Assembly: GCA_963681505.1 (NCBI GenBank)
Contig: OY811992.1
Location: forward strand, 124,001-188,000
Direction of reading: 5' to 3'
Source: Eunapius fragilis
Taxonomy: Eukaryota > Porifera > Demospongiae > Spongillida > Spongillidae
Length of the DNA stretch: 64,000 bases
Shown here: one piece after another, positions 30,669 to 43,054 of the stretch
Numbering within the stretch: the stretch's first letter is position 1
Layout of the letters: the number at the start of each line of letters is the position of its first letter
Made by a program: the position numbers and the translations under genes
Notes under the pieces: generated by a model
Told to the model about the DNA's origin: nothing
The model's input: the letters and a program-made list of their open reading frames with translations, nothing else
Databases searched by the model: none

Positions 30669-33541
30669 TGTGTCAGTATCAATGACTACTACAGGAGTCA
30701 TATGTCAATATGTATAACTCCGGCAGGAGTGAGCAATCTCCATGTATGACTCCTGCAGGAGTCAAATATGTCACTATGAATGACTCCTGCAGGAGTCACG
30801 TATTTCAATATATGACTCGTGCAGGAGTGAAGAATATCAAGTATGCCAGTATATATGACTCCTGCATGAGTCAACTATATATTTGCATGACTCCTGCAGG
30901 AGTCAAGTATGTCAGTATGCAAGACTCCTGCAGGAGTCAAGTATCTCAATGTACGACTCCTGCAGGAGTCAAGTATCTCCATGCATGACTCCTGCAGGAG
31001 TCAAGTATGTCATTATGTATGACTCCTGCAAGTGTCAAGTATGTCACTCAAGAATTTCAATGTATGACTCCTGCAGGAGTCAAGTATTTCAATTATGTCT
31101 CCTGCAGGAGTCAAGTATGTCAATATGTCTGACTCCTGCAGGAGTCAAGTACTTCAATGTATGACTCCTGCAGGAGTCAAGTATTTCAATATTTATGACT
31201 CCTGCAGGAGTCAAGTATGTCAGTATGTATGACTCCTGCAGGAGTCAACTATATATTTGCATGACTCCTGCAGGAGTCAAATATGTCAGTTTGTATGCCT
31301 GCTGCAGGAGTCAAATATGTTACAATGAATGACTCCTGCAGGAGTCAAGTACCTCAATGAATGACTCCTGCAGGAGTCAAGTATCTCCAAGCATGACTCC
31401 TGCAGGAGTCAAGTATGTCAGTATGTTAGTATGTATGACTCCTGCAGGAGTCGTACATATATTTGCATGACTCCTGCAGGAGTCAAGTATGTCAGTATGC
31501 AAGACTCCTGCAGGAGTCAAGTATCTCAATGTATGACTCCTGCAGGAGTCAAGTATCTCCAAGCATGACTCCTGCAGGAGTCAAGTATGTCAGTATGTAT
31601 GACCCCTGCAGGAGTCAAGTATGTCACTCAAGTATTTCAATGTATATGACTCCTGCAGGAGTCAATTATTTCAATTATGACTCCTGCAGGAATCAAGTAT
31701 ATCAATATGTCTGACTCCTGCAGGAGTCAAGTATTTCAATGTATGACTCCTGCAGGAGTCAAGTATTTCTATATGTATGACTCCTGCAGGAGTCAAGTAT
31801 CTCCATGTATGACACCTGAAGGAGTCAAGTATGTCAGTATCAATGACTACTGCAGGAGTCATATGTCAATATGTATGACTCCGGCAGGAGTGAGCAATCT
31901 CCATGAATGACTCCTGCAGGAGTCAAATATGTCACTATGAATGACTCCTGCAGGAGTCACGTATTTCAATATATGACTCGTGCAGGAGTGAAGTATTTCA
32001 ATGAATGACTCCTGCAGGAGTCAAGAATATCAATATGTAAGACTCTTGCAGGAGTCAAGGATCTCCATACATGACACCTGCAGGAGTCAAGTATGTCAGT
32101 ATCATTGACTCCTGCAGGAGTCAAGTATCTCAATGTATGACTCCCGCAGGACTCAAGTATTTCAATGTATGACTCCTGCAGGAGTCAAATATGTCAATAT
32201 GTATGACTCCTGCAGGAGTCAAGTATCTCCAATCATGACTCCTGCAGGAGTCAAGTATGTCAGTAAGAATGCCTCCTGCAGGAGTCATATGTCAATTTGT
32301 ATGACTCCTGCAGGAGTGAGCAATCTCCATGTATGACTCCTGCAGGAGTCAAGTATGTCAGAAAGTATGAGTCCTGCAGGAGTCAAGTATGTCAATATGT
32401 ATGACTCCTGCAGGAGTCAACTATATATTTGCATGACTCCTGCAGGAGTCAAGTATGTCAGTATGCATGACTCCTGCAGGAGTCAAGTATCTCAATGTAT
32501 GACTCCTGCAGGAGTCAAGTATGTCACTATGCATGACTCCTGACGGAGTCAAGTATGTCAATATGTATAACTCCTGCAGGAGTCAACTGTACTTTTGCAT
32601 GACTCCTGCATGAGTCAAGTATGTCAGTATGCATGACTCCTGCAGGAGTCAAGTATGTCACTCAAGTATTTCAATGTATGACTCCTGCAGGAGTCAATTA
32701 TTTCAATTATGACTCCTGCAGGAGTCAAGTATTTCAATGTATAACTCCTGCAGGGGTCAAGTATTTCAATATGTATGACTCCTGCAGGAGTCAAGTATCT
32801 CCATGTATGACACCTGAAGGAGTCAAGTATGTCAGTATCAATGACTACTACAGGAGTCATATGTCAATATGTATGACTCCTGCAGGAGTGAGCAATCTCC
32901 ATGAATGACTCCTGCAGGAGTCAAATATGTCACTATGAATGACTCCTGCAGGAGTCACGTATTTCAATATATGACTCGTGCAGGAGTGAAGTATTTCAAG
33001 TATGCCAGTATGTATGACTCCTGCATGAGTCAACTATATATTTGCATGACTCCTGCAGGAGTCAAGTATGTCAGTATGCAAGACTCTTGCAGGAGTCAAG
33101 TATCTCAATGTATAACTCCTGCAGGAGTCAAGTATCTACATGCATGACTCCTGCAGGAGTCAAGTATGTCAGTATGTATGACTCCTGCAGGAGTCAAGTA
33201 TGTCAGTATGTATGACTCCTGCAGGAGTCATACATATATTTGCATGACTCCTGCAGGAGTCAAGTATGTCAATATGCAAGACTCCTGCAGGAGTCAAGTA
33301 TCTCAATGTATGACTCCTGCAGGAGTCAAGTATGTCACTCAAGTATTTCAATGTATGACTCCTGCAGGAGTCAATTATTTCAATTATGACTCCTGCAGGA
33401 GTCAAGTAAATCAATATGTCTGACTCTTGCAGGAGTCAAGTATTTCAATGTATAACTCCTGCAGGAGTTAAGTATTTCAATATGTATGACTCCTGCAAGA
33501 GTCAAGTATCTCCATGTATGACACCTGAAGGAGTCAAGTAT
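30669..33541 (+). repeat. Palindromic satellite, segment 5 (contains the empty retrotransposon target site)
   Basis: Around 31635-31655 the sequence 'tatttcaatgtatatgac' runs uninterrupted, exactly where the retrotransposon sits in the preceding unit. This gives a direct pre-integration allele. Confidence 0.95.
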
Positions 33542-34393
33542 CGGGAGTTTCGTTAGAAACTTCCATATAGGATTTGACCCCGACTATGAATGTCATTAAA
33601 AGAACGCGACCCGTCTGTAACAACACTCCCGACGATCGGGTCGTGTAGCTTCTTTTAGCAATCGATCTAGAAGTCAAAAATGAGTAGTTTCGTTTTTGTT
33701 TCATGTCGCTGAACCGCGTGGTTGTTGAGAACAAGAGTGTACTGCCCGTCCTCGTACCCAGTCTCGGAACAAGGGGCGGGTCGTCTTCTCCTTCTTGCCC
33801 ACGCATAACTCAGGACAGGAACATTTCTAAGCGATGAAAATTACACCAATAGCTTCAGAATCGGCTGGAGGACTCGCTTTTATATAATATAATACATTGA
33901 TAAGCAATCGACTATCAGCCTCCTATGTCTTGTTTGTCTCGTACCCAGACCGTCTATGACATAAGCGATTATCGCTGTAAACACTACGTCCATACGTATG
34001 GACGTAGTGATTATACTGTTTACAGCGATAATCGCTTACGTCATAGACGGTCTGGGTACGAGACTAATGTCTTGTATAATTAAATGGGTATGAAAAAAAA
34101 TAAAGAAAGCAAGTAAATAAAAACATTCTCTACGAGAAAGTTGGTGGGATATAGGATTTGATTGTGACATTGGTGGTGTAAAAAGCAAGGTAACAAGGTC
34201 TTATCAGAAGGGGAAATGTCATAGTCCTATATTTAGCACACAAACAACACATGTCCTAGAAATGTGCTAAATATAGGACTACGACATTTTCCCTTCTGAT
34301 AAGACCTTGTTTCCTTGCTTTTTGCACCACCAATGTCATAATCAAATCCTATATCCCACCATCTTTCTCGTAGAGAATGTTTTTATTTACTTG
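33542..34393 (+). mobile_element. Composite foldback element E, copy 4
   Basis: 852 bp, 3725 bp from copy 3 and almost identical to it. The nested palindrome is at 33934-34066, with one end mutated ('tttgtctc' for 'ttagtctc'), and the terminal palindrome is at 34110-34393. Confidence 0.85.
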
Positions 34394-36861
34394 TGTGTCA
34401 GTATCAATGACTACTACAGGAGTCATATGTCAATATGTATAACTCCGGCAGGAGTGAGCAATCTCCATGTATGACTCCTGCAGGAGTCAAATATGTCACT
34501 ATGAATGACTCCTGCAGGAGTCACGTATTTCAATATATGACTCGTGCAGGAGTGAAGAATATCAAGTATGCCAGTATATATGACTCCTGCATGAGTCAAC
34601 TATATATTTGCATGACTCCTGCAGGAGTCAAGTATGTCAGTATGCAAGACTCCTGCAGGAGTCAAGTATCTCAATGTACGACTCCTGCAGGAGTCAAGTA
34701 TCTCCATGCATGACTCCTGCAGGAGTCAAGTATGTCATTATGTATGACTCCTGCAAGTGTCAAGTATGTCACTCAAGAATTTCATTGTATGACTCCTGCA
34801 GGAGTCAAGTATTTCAATTATGTCTCCTGCAGGAGTCAAGTATGTCAATATGTCTGACTCCTGCAGGAGTCAAGTACTTCAATGTATGACTCCTGCAGGA
34901 GTCAAGTATTTCAATATTTATGACTCCTGCAGGAGTCAAGTATGTCAGTATGTATGACTCCTGCAGGAGTCAACTATATATTTGCATGACTCCTGCAGGA
35001 GTCAAATATGTCAGTTTGTATGCCTGCTGCAGGAGTCAAATATGTTACAATGAATGACTCCTGCAGGAGTCAAGTACCTCAATGAATGACTCCTGCAGGA
35101 GTCAAGTATCTCCAAGCATGACTCCTGCAGGAGTCAAGTATGTCAGTATGTTAGTATGTATGACTCCTGCAGGAGTCGTACATATATTTGCATGACTCCT
35201 GCAGGAGTCAAGTATGTCAGCATGCAAGACTCCTGCAGGAGTCAAGTATCTCAATGTATGACTCCTGCAGGAGTCAAGTATCTCCAAGCATGACTCCTGC
35301 AAGAGTCAAGTATGTCAGTATGTATGACTCCTGCAGGAGTGAAGTATGTCACTCAAGTACTTCAATGTATATGACTCCTGCAGGAGTCAATTATTTCAAT
35401 TATGACTCCTGCAGGAATCAAGTATATCAATATGTCTGACTCCTGCAGGAGTCAAGTATCTCCATGTATGACACCTGAAGGAGTCAAGTATGTCAGTATC
35501 AATGACTACTGCAGGAGTTATATGTCAATATGTATGACTCCGGCAGGAGTGAGCAATCTCCATGAATGACTCCTGCAGGAGTCAAATATGTCACTATGAA
35601 TGACTCCTGCAGGAGTCACGTATTTCAATATATGACTCGTGCAGGAGTGATGTATTTCAATGAATGACTCCTGCAGGAGTCAAGAATATCAATATGTAAG
35701 ACTCTTGCAGGAGTCAAGGATCTCCATACATGACACCTGCAGGAGTCAAGTACGTCAGTATCATTGACTCCTGCAGGAGTCAAGTATCTCAATGTATGAC
35801 TCCCGCAGGACTCAAGTATTTCAATGTATGACTCCTGCAGGAGTCAAATATGTCAAAATGTATGACTACTGCAAGAGTCATATATCTCCATGCATGACTC
35901 CTGCAGGAGTCAAATATGTCAGTATCAATGACTCCTGCAGGAGTCATAAGTCAATTTGTATGACTCCTGCAGGAGTGAGTAATCTCCATGTATGACTCCT
36001 GCAGGAGTTATGTATGTCAGAATGTATGAGTCCTGCAGGAGTCAAGTATGTCAATATGTATGACTCCTGCAGGAATCAACTATAGATTTGCATGACTCCT
36101 GCAGGAGTCAAGTATGTCAGGTTGGATGACAGCTGCAGGAGTCAAATATTTCACAATGAATGACTCCTGCAGGAGTCAAGTATTTCAATGAATGACTCCT
36201 GTATAGGAGTAAAGTATGTCAATATGTATGACTCCTCCAGGAGACATGTATCTCCATGCATGAATCCTGCCGGCAGGAGTCAAGTATGTCAGTTTGTATG
36301 ACTCCTGCAGGAGTCAAATATATATTTGCATGACTCCTGCAGGAGTCAAATATATATTTGCATGACTCCTGCAGGAGTCATGTATGTCAGTATGCAAGAC
36401 TCCTGTAGGAGTCAAGTATCTCAATGTATGACTCCTGCAGGAGTCAAGTATCTCCATGGATGACTCCTGCAGCAGTCAAGTATCTCAGTATGTATGACTC
36501 CTGCAGGAGTCAAGTATGTCACTTAAGAATTATTTCAATGTATGAATCCTGCAGGAGTCAAGTATTTCAATTATGACTCCTGCAGGAGTCAAGTATTTCA
36601 ATGTATGACTCCTGCAGGAGTCAAGTATTTCAATATTTATGACTCCTGCAGAAGTCAAGTATGTCAGTATGTATTACTCCGGCAGGAGTCAACTATATGT
36701 TTGCATGACTCCTGCAGGAGTCAAGTATCTCAATGTATGACTCCTGCAGGAGTCAAATATTGCAATATGTATGACTCCTGCAAGAGTCAAGTATCTCCAT
36801 GCATGACTCTTGCAGGAGTTAAGGATATCACTATGAATGACTCCTGCAGGAGTCATGCATA
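34394..36861 (+). repeat. Palindromic satellite, segment 6
   Basis: The first part follows the 3725-bp unit. From about 35440 and especially after 35850 it diverges, with more degenerate palindromes ('ctcctccaggag', 'ctcctgtataggag', 'cctgccggcaggag'), and runs into composite satellite at 36862. Confidence 0.93.
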
Positions 36862-37541
36862 GTTCCAGATTGGTTCCGCAAATGTGCTGCAATCCGTCGC
36901 AGCGTGCCGAATTGTGCCGAATTGTTGTAGATTGATCCCACTAAAGTGCACCAATCCGTCGCAGTGCGCCAAATTGCGCTGAATTGTTACAGATTGAACC
37001 CGTGAAAGTGCAGCAATCGGTCGCAGCGCGCCGAATTGCGCCGAATTGTTGCAGATTGATCCGGCGATAGTGCAGCAATCCTTTGCAGCGCGCCGAATTG
37101 TTATATATTGATGGCGGGGTCAATCTGCAACAATTCGGCGTAATTAGGCGCGCATGGACGGATTGGTGCCCGTCGGCTGGCCCATGCAATCTGTAACAAT
37201 TCGGCGCCATTCGGCGTGGTGCGACCGATTGTTGCACATTCACGGGATCAACCTGATTGCTGCACTTTCACGGGATCAATCTGTAACAATTCGGCGCATT
37301 TCGGCGCGCTGCGACGGGTTGTTGCATTTTCGCGGGATCAATCTGCAACAATTCGGCACTATTCGGCGCGCTGCGACCGATTGCTGCACTTTCACGTGTT
37401 CAATCTGTAACAATTCAGCGCAATTCGGCGCGCTGCGACGGATTGGTGCACTTTCGCGGTACCAATCTGTAACAATTCGGCGCGCTACAACGGATTGCTG
37501 CACTATCGCCGAATCAATCTGCAACAATTCGTGGCAAATCG
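36862..37541. repeat. 62-bp satellite with an orientation switch at about 37110
   Basis: Monomers from 36862 to about 37110 read in reverse complement ('cagattgatccggcgatag'), and those from about 37112 to 37541 read forward ('gggatcaatctgcaacaat'). The junction lies at 'atattgatggcggggtcaat', so two oppositely oriented blocks are fused head to head inside the palindromic satellite. Confidence 0.88.
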
Positions 37542-38392
37542 TAGTTGGTAGTGGGATTGGTAGTGGGATTGGTAGTGGTAGTGGTAGTGGGATTGGTAGT
37601 GGGATTGGTAGTAGAAGTGGTAGTAGTAGTGGGATTGGTAGTGGGATTGGTAGTGGGATTGGTAGTGGTAGTGGGATTGGTAGTGGGATTGGTAGTGGGA
37701 TTGGTAGTGGGATTGGTAGTGGGATTGGTAGTGGGATTGGTAGTGGTAGTGGTAGTGGTAGTGGGATTGGTAGTGGGATTGGTAGTGGGATTGGTAGTGG
37801 CATTGGTAGTGGAAATTGTAGTGGTAGTGGGATTGGTAGGGGAATTGGTAGTGGTAGTGGTAGTGGGATTGGTAGTGGTAGTGGTAGTGGGATTGGTAGT
37901 GGGATTGGTAGTGGTAGTGGGATTGGTAGTGGGATTGGTAGTGGGATTGGTAGTGGTACTGGGATTGGTAGTGGGATTGGTAGTGGTAGTGGTTGTGGGA
38001 TTGGTAGTGGGATTGGTAGTAGAAGTGGTAGTGGTAGTGGGATTGGTAGTGGGATTAGTAGTGGGATTGGTAGTGGTAGTGGGATTGGTAGTGGGATTGG
38101 TAGTGGGATTGGTAGTGGGATTGGTAGTGGGATTGGTAGTGGGATTGGTAGTGGTAGTGGTAGTGGTAGTGGGATTGGTAGTGGGATTGGTAGTGGGATT
38201 GGTAGTGGCATTGGTAGTGGAAATTGTAGTGGTAGTGGGATTGGTAGGGGAATTGGTAGTGGTAGTGGTAATGGGATTGGTAGTGGTAGTGGTAATGGGA
38301 TTGGTAGTGGGATTGGTAGTGGTAGTGGGATTGGTAGTGGGATTGGTAGTGTGATTGGTAGTGGGATTGGTAGTGGGATTGGTAGTGGAAAT
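37542..38392 (+). repeat. GGTAGTGGGATT array with internal duplication
   Basis: About 850 bp of forward 12-mer/6-mer units. A stretch of about 420 bp with the markers 'agtagaagtgg', 'gtggcattgg', 'ggaaattgtag' and 'ggtaggggaatt' occurs twice (from about 37600 and about 38020), an in-array segmental duplication. Confidence 0.93.
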
Positions 38393-38508
38393 CAGCGTGC
38401 CGAATTGTGCTGAATTTTTGCAGATTGGACCAAAGACAGTGCAGCAATCGGTCGCAGCGCGCCGAATTGTGCCGAATAACATATTGCAGATTGATCCTGC
38501 TACAGCGT
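38393..38508 (-). repeat. Two inverted 62-bp monomers
   Basis: Reverse-complement monomers ('cagattggaccaaagacag', 'gccgaataacatattgcag') directly follow a forward GGTAGT array, the opposite of the usual arrangement, so an inversion breakpoint lies at about 38392. Confidence 0.88.
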
Positions 38509-38981
38509 TGAAATCTCCATGTATGACTCCCGCTGGTGTGAAATATGTCACTATGAATGACTCCTGCAGTAGTCACGTATCTCCAAGCATGACTCCTGCA
38601 GGAGTCAAGTATGTCAGTATGTGTGATACCTGCAGGAGTCAAGTATGTCACTCAAGTATTTCAATGAATGACTCCTGCAGGAGTCAATTATTTCAATTAT
38701 GACTCCTGCAGGAGTCAAGTATGTCAATATGTCTGACTCCTGCAGGAGTCAATTATATCAATGTATGACTCCTGCAGGAGTCAAGTATGTCAATATGTCT
38801 GACTCCTGCAGGAGTAAAGTATTTCAATGTATGACTCCTGCAGGAGTCAAGTATTTCGATATGTATGACTCCTGCAGGAGTCAAGTATCTCCATGCATGA
38901 CACCTGAAGGATTCAAGTATTTCAGTATCATTGACTCCTACAGGAGTCATATTTCAATATGTATGACTCCTGCAGGAGTCA
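38509..38981 (+). repeat. Palindromic satellite, segment 7
   Basis: Forward monomers. The stretch starting 'tgactcccgctggtgtgaa' (38524) also occurs at about 45748 and 47066, linking this segment with the 1318-bp units further right. Confidence 0.93.
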
Positions 38982-40321
38982 TACATATTGACATATTTGA
39001 CTCCTGCAGGAGTCATACATTGAAATACTTGACTCCTGCGGGAGTCATACATCGAAATACTTGACTCCTATAGGAGTAATAGATACTCTCATTCTTTACT
39101 CCTGCAGGTGTCATGCATGGAGATACTTGACTCCTGCAAGAGTCACACATATTGACATTCTTGACTCCTGCAGGAGTCATTCATTGAAATACTTCACTCC
39201 TGCAGGAGTCATTCATATTGAAATATGATGATACTGAAATACTTGAATCCTTCAGGTGTCATGCATGGAGATACTTGACTCCTGCAGGATTCATACATAT
39301 CGAAATACTTGACTCCTGCAGGAGTCATACATTGAAATACTTGACTCCTGCAGGAGTCAGACATATTGACATACTTGACTCCTGCAGGAGTCATACATTG
39401 GTATAATTGACTCCTGCAGGAGTCAGACATATTGACATACTTGACTCCTGCAGGAGTCATAATTGAAATAATTGACTCCTGCAGGAGTCATTCATTGAAA
39501 TACTTGAGTGACATACTTGACACCTGCAGGAGTCATGCATACTGACATACTTGACTCATGCAGGAGTCATGCAAAAGTACAGTTGACTCCTGCAGGAGTT
39601 ATACATATTGACATACTTGACTCCGTCAGGAGTCATGCATAGTGACATACTTGACTCCTGCAGGAGTCATACATTGAGATACTTGACTCCTGCAGGAGTC
39701 ATGCATACTGACATACTTGACTCCTGCAGGAGTCATGCAAATATGTAGTTGACTCCTGCAGGAGTCATACATATTGACATACTTGACTCCTGCAGGAGTC
39801 AGACATGGAGATTGCTCACTCCTGCAGGAGTCATACAAATTGACATATGACTCCTGCAGGAGGCATTCTTACTGACATACTTGACTCCTGCAGGAGTCAT
39901 GATTGGAGATACTTGACTCCTGCAGGAGTCATACATATTGACATATTTGACTCCTGCAGGAGTCATACATTGAAATACTTGACTCCTGCGGGAGTATACA
40001 TCGAAATACTTGACTCCTGCAGGAGTCATTGATACTCTCATTCTTTACTCCTGCAGGTGTCATGCATGGAGATACTTGACTCCTGCAAGAGTCATACATA
40101 TTGACATTCTTGACTCCTGCAGGAGTCATTCATTGAAATACTTGAGTGACATACTTGACTCCTGCAGGTATCACACATACTGACATACTTGACTCCTGCA
40201 GGAGTCATGCTTGGAGATACGTGACTACTGCAGGAGTCATAGATACTCTCATTCTTTACTCCTGCAGGTGTCATGCATGGAGATACTTGACTCCTGCAAG
40301 AGTCACACATATTGACATTCT
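38982..40321 (-). repeat. Inverted segment of the palindromic satellite
   Basis: Spacers here read as reverse complements ('atacttgactcc', 'catattgacatactt') of the forward spacers on both sides. The switches occur inside intact 18-bp palindromes at 38964-38981 and 40322-40339, so the breakpoints are invisible within the palindrome itself. The segment is about 1.34 kb. Confidence 0.9.
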
Positions 40322-42287
40322 TGACTCCTGCAGGAGTCAAGTATCTCCAATCATGACTCCTGCAGGAGTCAAGTATGTCAGTAAGAATGCCTCCTGCAGG
40401 AGTCATATGTCAATTTTTATGACTCCTGCAGGAGTGAGCAATCTCCATGTATGACTCCTGCAGGAGTCAAGTATGTCAGAAAGTATGAGTCCTGCAGGAG
40501 TCAAGTATGTCAATATGTATGACTCCTGCAGGAGTCAACTATATATTTGCATGACTCCTGCAGGAGTCAAGTATGTCAGTATGCATGACTCCTGCAGGAG
40601 TCAAGTATTTCAATGTATGACTCCCGTAGGAGTCAAGTATTTCAATGTATGACTCCTGCAAAAGTCAAATATGTCAATATGTATGACTCCTGCAAGAGTC
40701 AAGTATCTCCATGCATGACTCCTGCAGGAGTCAAATGTGTCAGAATGTATGAGTCCTGCAGGAGTCAAGTATGTCAATATGTATCACTCCTGCAGGAGTC
40801 AACTATTTATTTGCATGACTCCTGCAGGAGCCAAGTATTGGATGACTGCTGCAAATATGTCACTATGAATGACTCATGCAGGTGTCAAGTATTTCAATGT
40901 ATTACTCCTAGTTTGTCAGTATGCATGACTCCTGCAGGAGTCAAATATTTCAATGAAGGACTCCTGCAGGAGTAAAGTATGTCAATATGTATGACTCCTC
41001 CAGGAGTCATGTATCTCCATGCATTACTCCTGCAGGAGTCAAGTATGTCAGTTTGTATGACTCCTGCAGGAGTCAAATATATATTTCCATGACTCCTGCA
41101 GGAGTCAAGTATGTCAGTATGCAAGACTCCAGCAGGAGTCAAGTATCTCAATGTATGACTCATGCAGGAGTCAAGCATCTCCATTCATAACTCCTGCAGG
41201 AGTCAAGTATGTCAGTATGTATGACTCCTGCAGGAGTCAAGTATGTCACTCAAGAATTTCAATGTATATGACTCCTGCAGGAGTCAAGTATTTCAATTAT
41301 GACTCCTGCAGGAGTCAAGTATGTCAATATGTCTGACTCATGCAGGAGTCAAGTATTTCAATGTATGACTCCTGCAGGAGTCAAATATGTCATTATGAAT
41401 GACTCCTGCAGGAGTCAAGTATTTTAATGTATGACTCCTACAAGAGTCAAGTTAGACAGTATGCATGACTCCTGCAGGAGTCAAATATTTCATTGAAGGA
41501 CTCCTGCAGGAGTATAGTATGTCAGTATGTATGACTCCTCCAGGAGTCATGTATCTCCATGCTTGAATCCTGCATTAGTCAAGTATGTCAGTATGTATGA
41601 CTCCTGCAGGAGTCAAATATATATTTGCATGACTCCTGCAGGAGTCAAGTATGTAAGTATGCAAGACTCATGCAGCTGGCAAGTATCTCAATGTATGACT
41701 CCTGCAGGCGTCAAGTATTTCGATATGAATCATTCCTGCATGAGTCAAGTATCTCCATGCATGACACCTGAAGGAGTCAAGTATTTCAGCATCAATGACT
41801 CCTACAGGAGTCATATGTCAATATGTATGACTCTTGCAGGAGTGAAGTATTTCAATGAATGACTCCTGCAGGAGTCAAGAATGTCAATATGTATGACTCT
41901 TGCAGGAGTCAAGTATCTCCATGCATGACACCTGCAGGAGTAAAGAATGTCAGTATCAATGACTCCTGTAGGAGTGAAGTATTTCGATGTATGACTCCCG
42001 CAGGAGTCAAGTATTTCAATGAATGACTGCTGCACGAGTCAAATATGTCAATATGTATGACTCATGCAGGAGTCAAGTATCTCCAATCATGACTCCTGCA
42101 GGAGTCAAGTATGTCAGTATCAATGACTACTGCAGGAGTCATATGTCAATTTGTATGACTCCTGCAGGAGTGAGCAATCTCCATATATGACTCCTGCTGG
42201 AGTCAAGTAAGTCAGAAAGTATGAGTCCTGCAGGAGTCGAGTATGTCAATATGTATGACTCCTGCAGGAGTCAAGTAATTCAATGTA
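40322..42287 (+). repeat. Palindromic satellite, segment 8 (degenerate)
   Basis: Forward monomers with many altered palindromes ('ctcctccaggag', 'ctcatgcagg', 'ctcctacaagag'). Part of it (about 40915-41560) is related to 43340-43990. Confidence 0.93.
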
Positions 42288-42582
42288 CAAGTAAATAAAA
42301 ACATTCTCTAACGAGAAAGTTGGTGGGCATATAGGATTGACAATGTTGGTGTAAAAAGCACGGAAACAAGTGTGACAGAAATGTTACTGGAAAATTGAAA
42401 TAGGCCTATATTTAGCCCATTTTCTCAGGCGTGCGCTGCCTAAATGTGTCTGGGCTAAATATAGGCCTATTTCAATTTTCCAGTAACATTTCTGTCACAC
42501 TTGTTTCCGTGCTTTGTACACCAACATTGTCAATCCTATATGCCCACCAACTTTCTCGTTAGAGAATGTTTTTATTTACTTG
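42288..42582. repeat. 295-bp near-perfect palindrome of E-prime (Pal2-prime)
   Basis: Arms of 132 bp (42288-42419 and 42451-42582) with a single mismatch by eye ('gtaaaaagc' against 'gtacaaagc') and a 31-nt loop. The outer 40-50 bases equal those of the E palindrome and the interior differs strongly, yet the two arms match each other. Confidence 0.92.
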
Positions 42583-43054
42583 TTTCATAAGTTTTTTATT
42601 CCTTTTTTTATTAAGAACTTGCTAGAACTTGCTAGATGGCCATAGAACTTGCAACAAAATAGGGTATTTCTCGCTGTAGTTTCTTTCTAGATGTGATATA
42701 TGTCCAAATGACATGCTAGGATAACGTGCCGGTAAATTCTGAAGTGATTGGTACTATTTTCGTTCTTTTAAACCGATCGTAGCTCGAGTTATACCTTCCT
42801 AAGGAAGACGACGACGACGACGACGAACAATTTTTTTGGGAATGGGCACGAGAAGCAGGTTCTTTGTTTGTCTGGAAGCGCATAGTTTAATGACATGAAA
42901 CTAGCATGAAAACGTAGATCTTGGTGTTGTCGTTCGATTGCTGCAACGAGATAAGTGATCCGTTTCTCCGTTGTCCCTCCCGACGCGATTTAAAATTTTT
43001 GATGACATTCATCATTCCTCAATCAATCCTATATTAAACCTGCTGACGCAGGTT
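42288..43054 (-). mobile_element. Older relative of element E (E-prime), inverted
   Basis: 767 bp. On the + strand it starts with a 295-bp palindrome (42288-42582) and ends with a hairpin (7-bp stems 43037-43043 and 43048-43054, 4-nt loop), so it lies in the opposite orientation to E copies 1-4. The middle aligns with E over landmarks such as 'ttctgaag.gattggt', 'gagttat', 'gaaacta', 'gatccg', 'tcccgacg' and 'gatgacattcat'. It lacks the nested 133-bp palindrome, so it shows E before that insertion. It contains a short GAC repeat (about 42807-42828). It is too diverged to be a segmental duplicate of the other copies. Confidence 0.75.

Larger units (their letters stand above)
27918..35367 (+). 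repeat. 3725-bp higher-order tandem duplication
   Basis: 27918-31642 and 31643-35367 are near-identical units, each holding satellite plus one E element (29817 and 33542, exactly 3725 bp apart). The retrotransposon is inserted at the left boundary of the first unit and absent at the equivalent point of the second. Confidence 0.9.
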
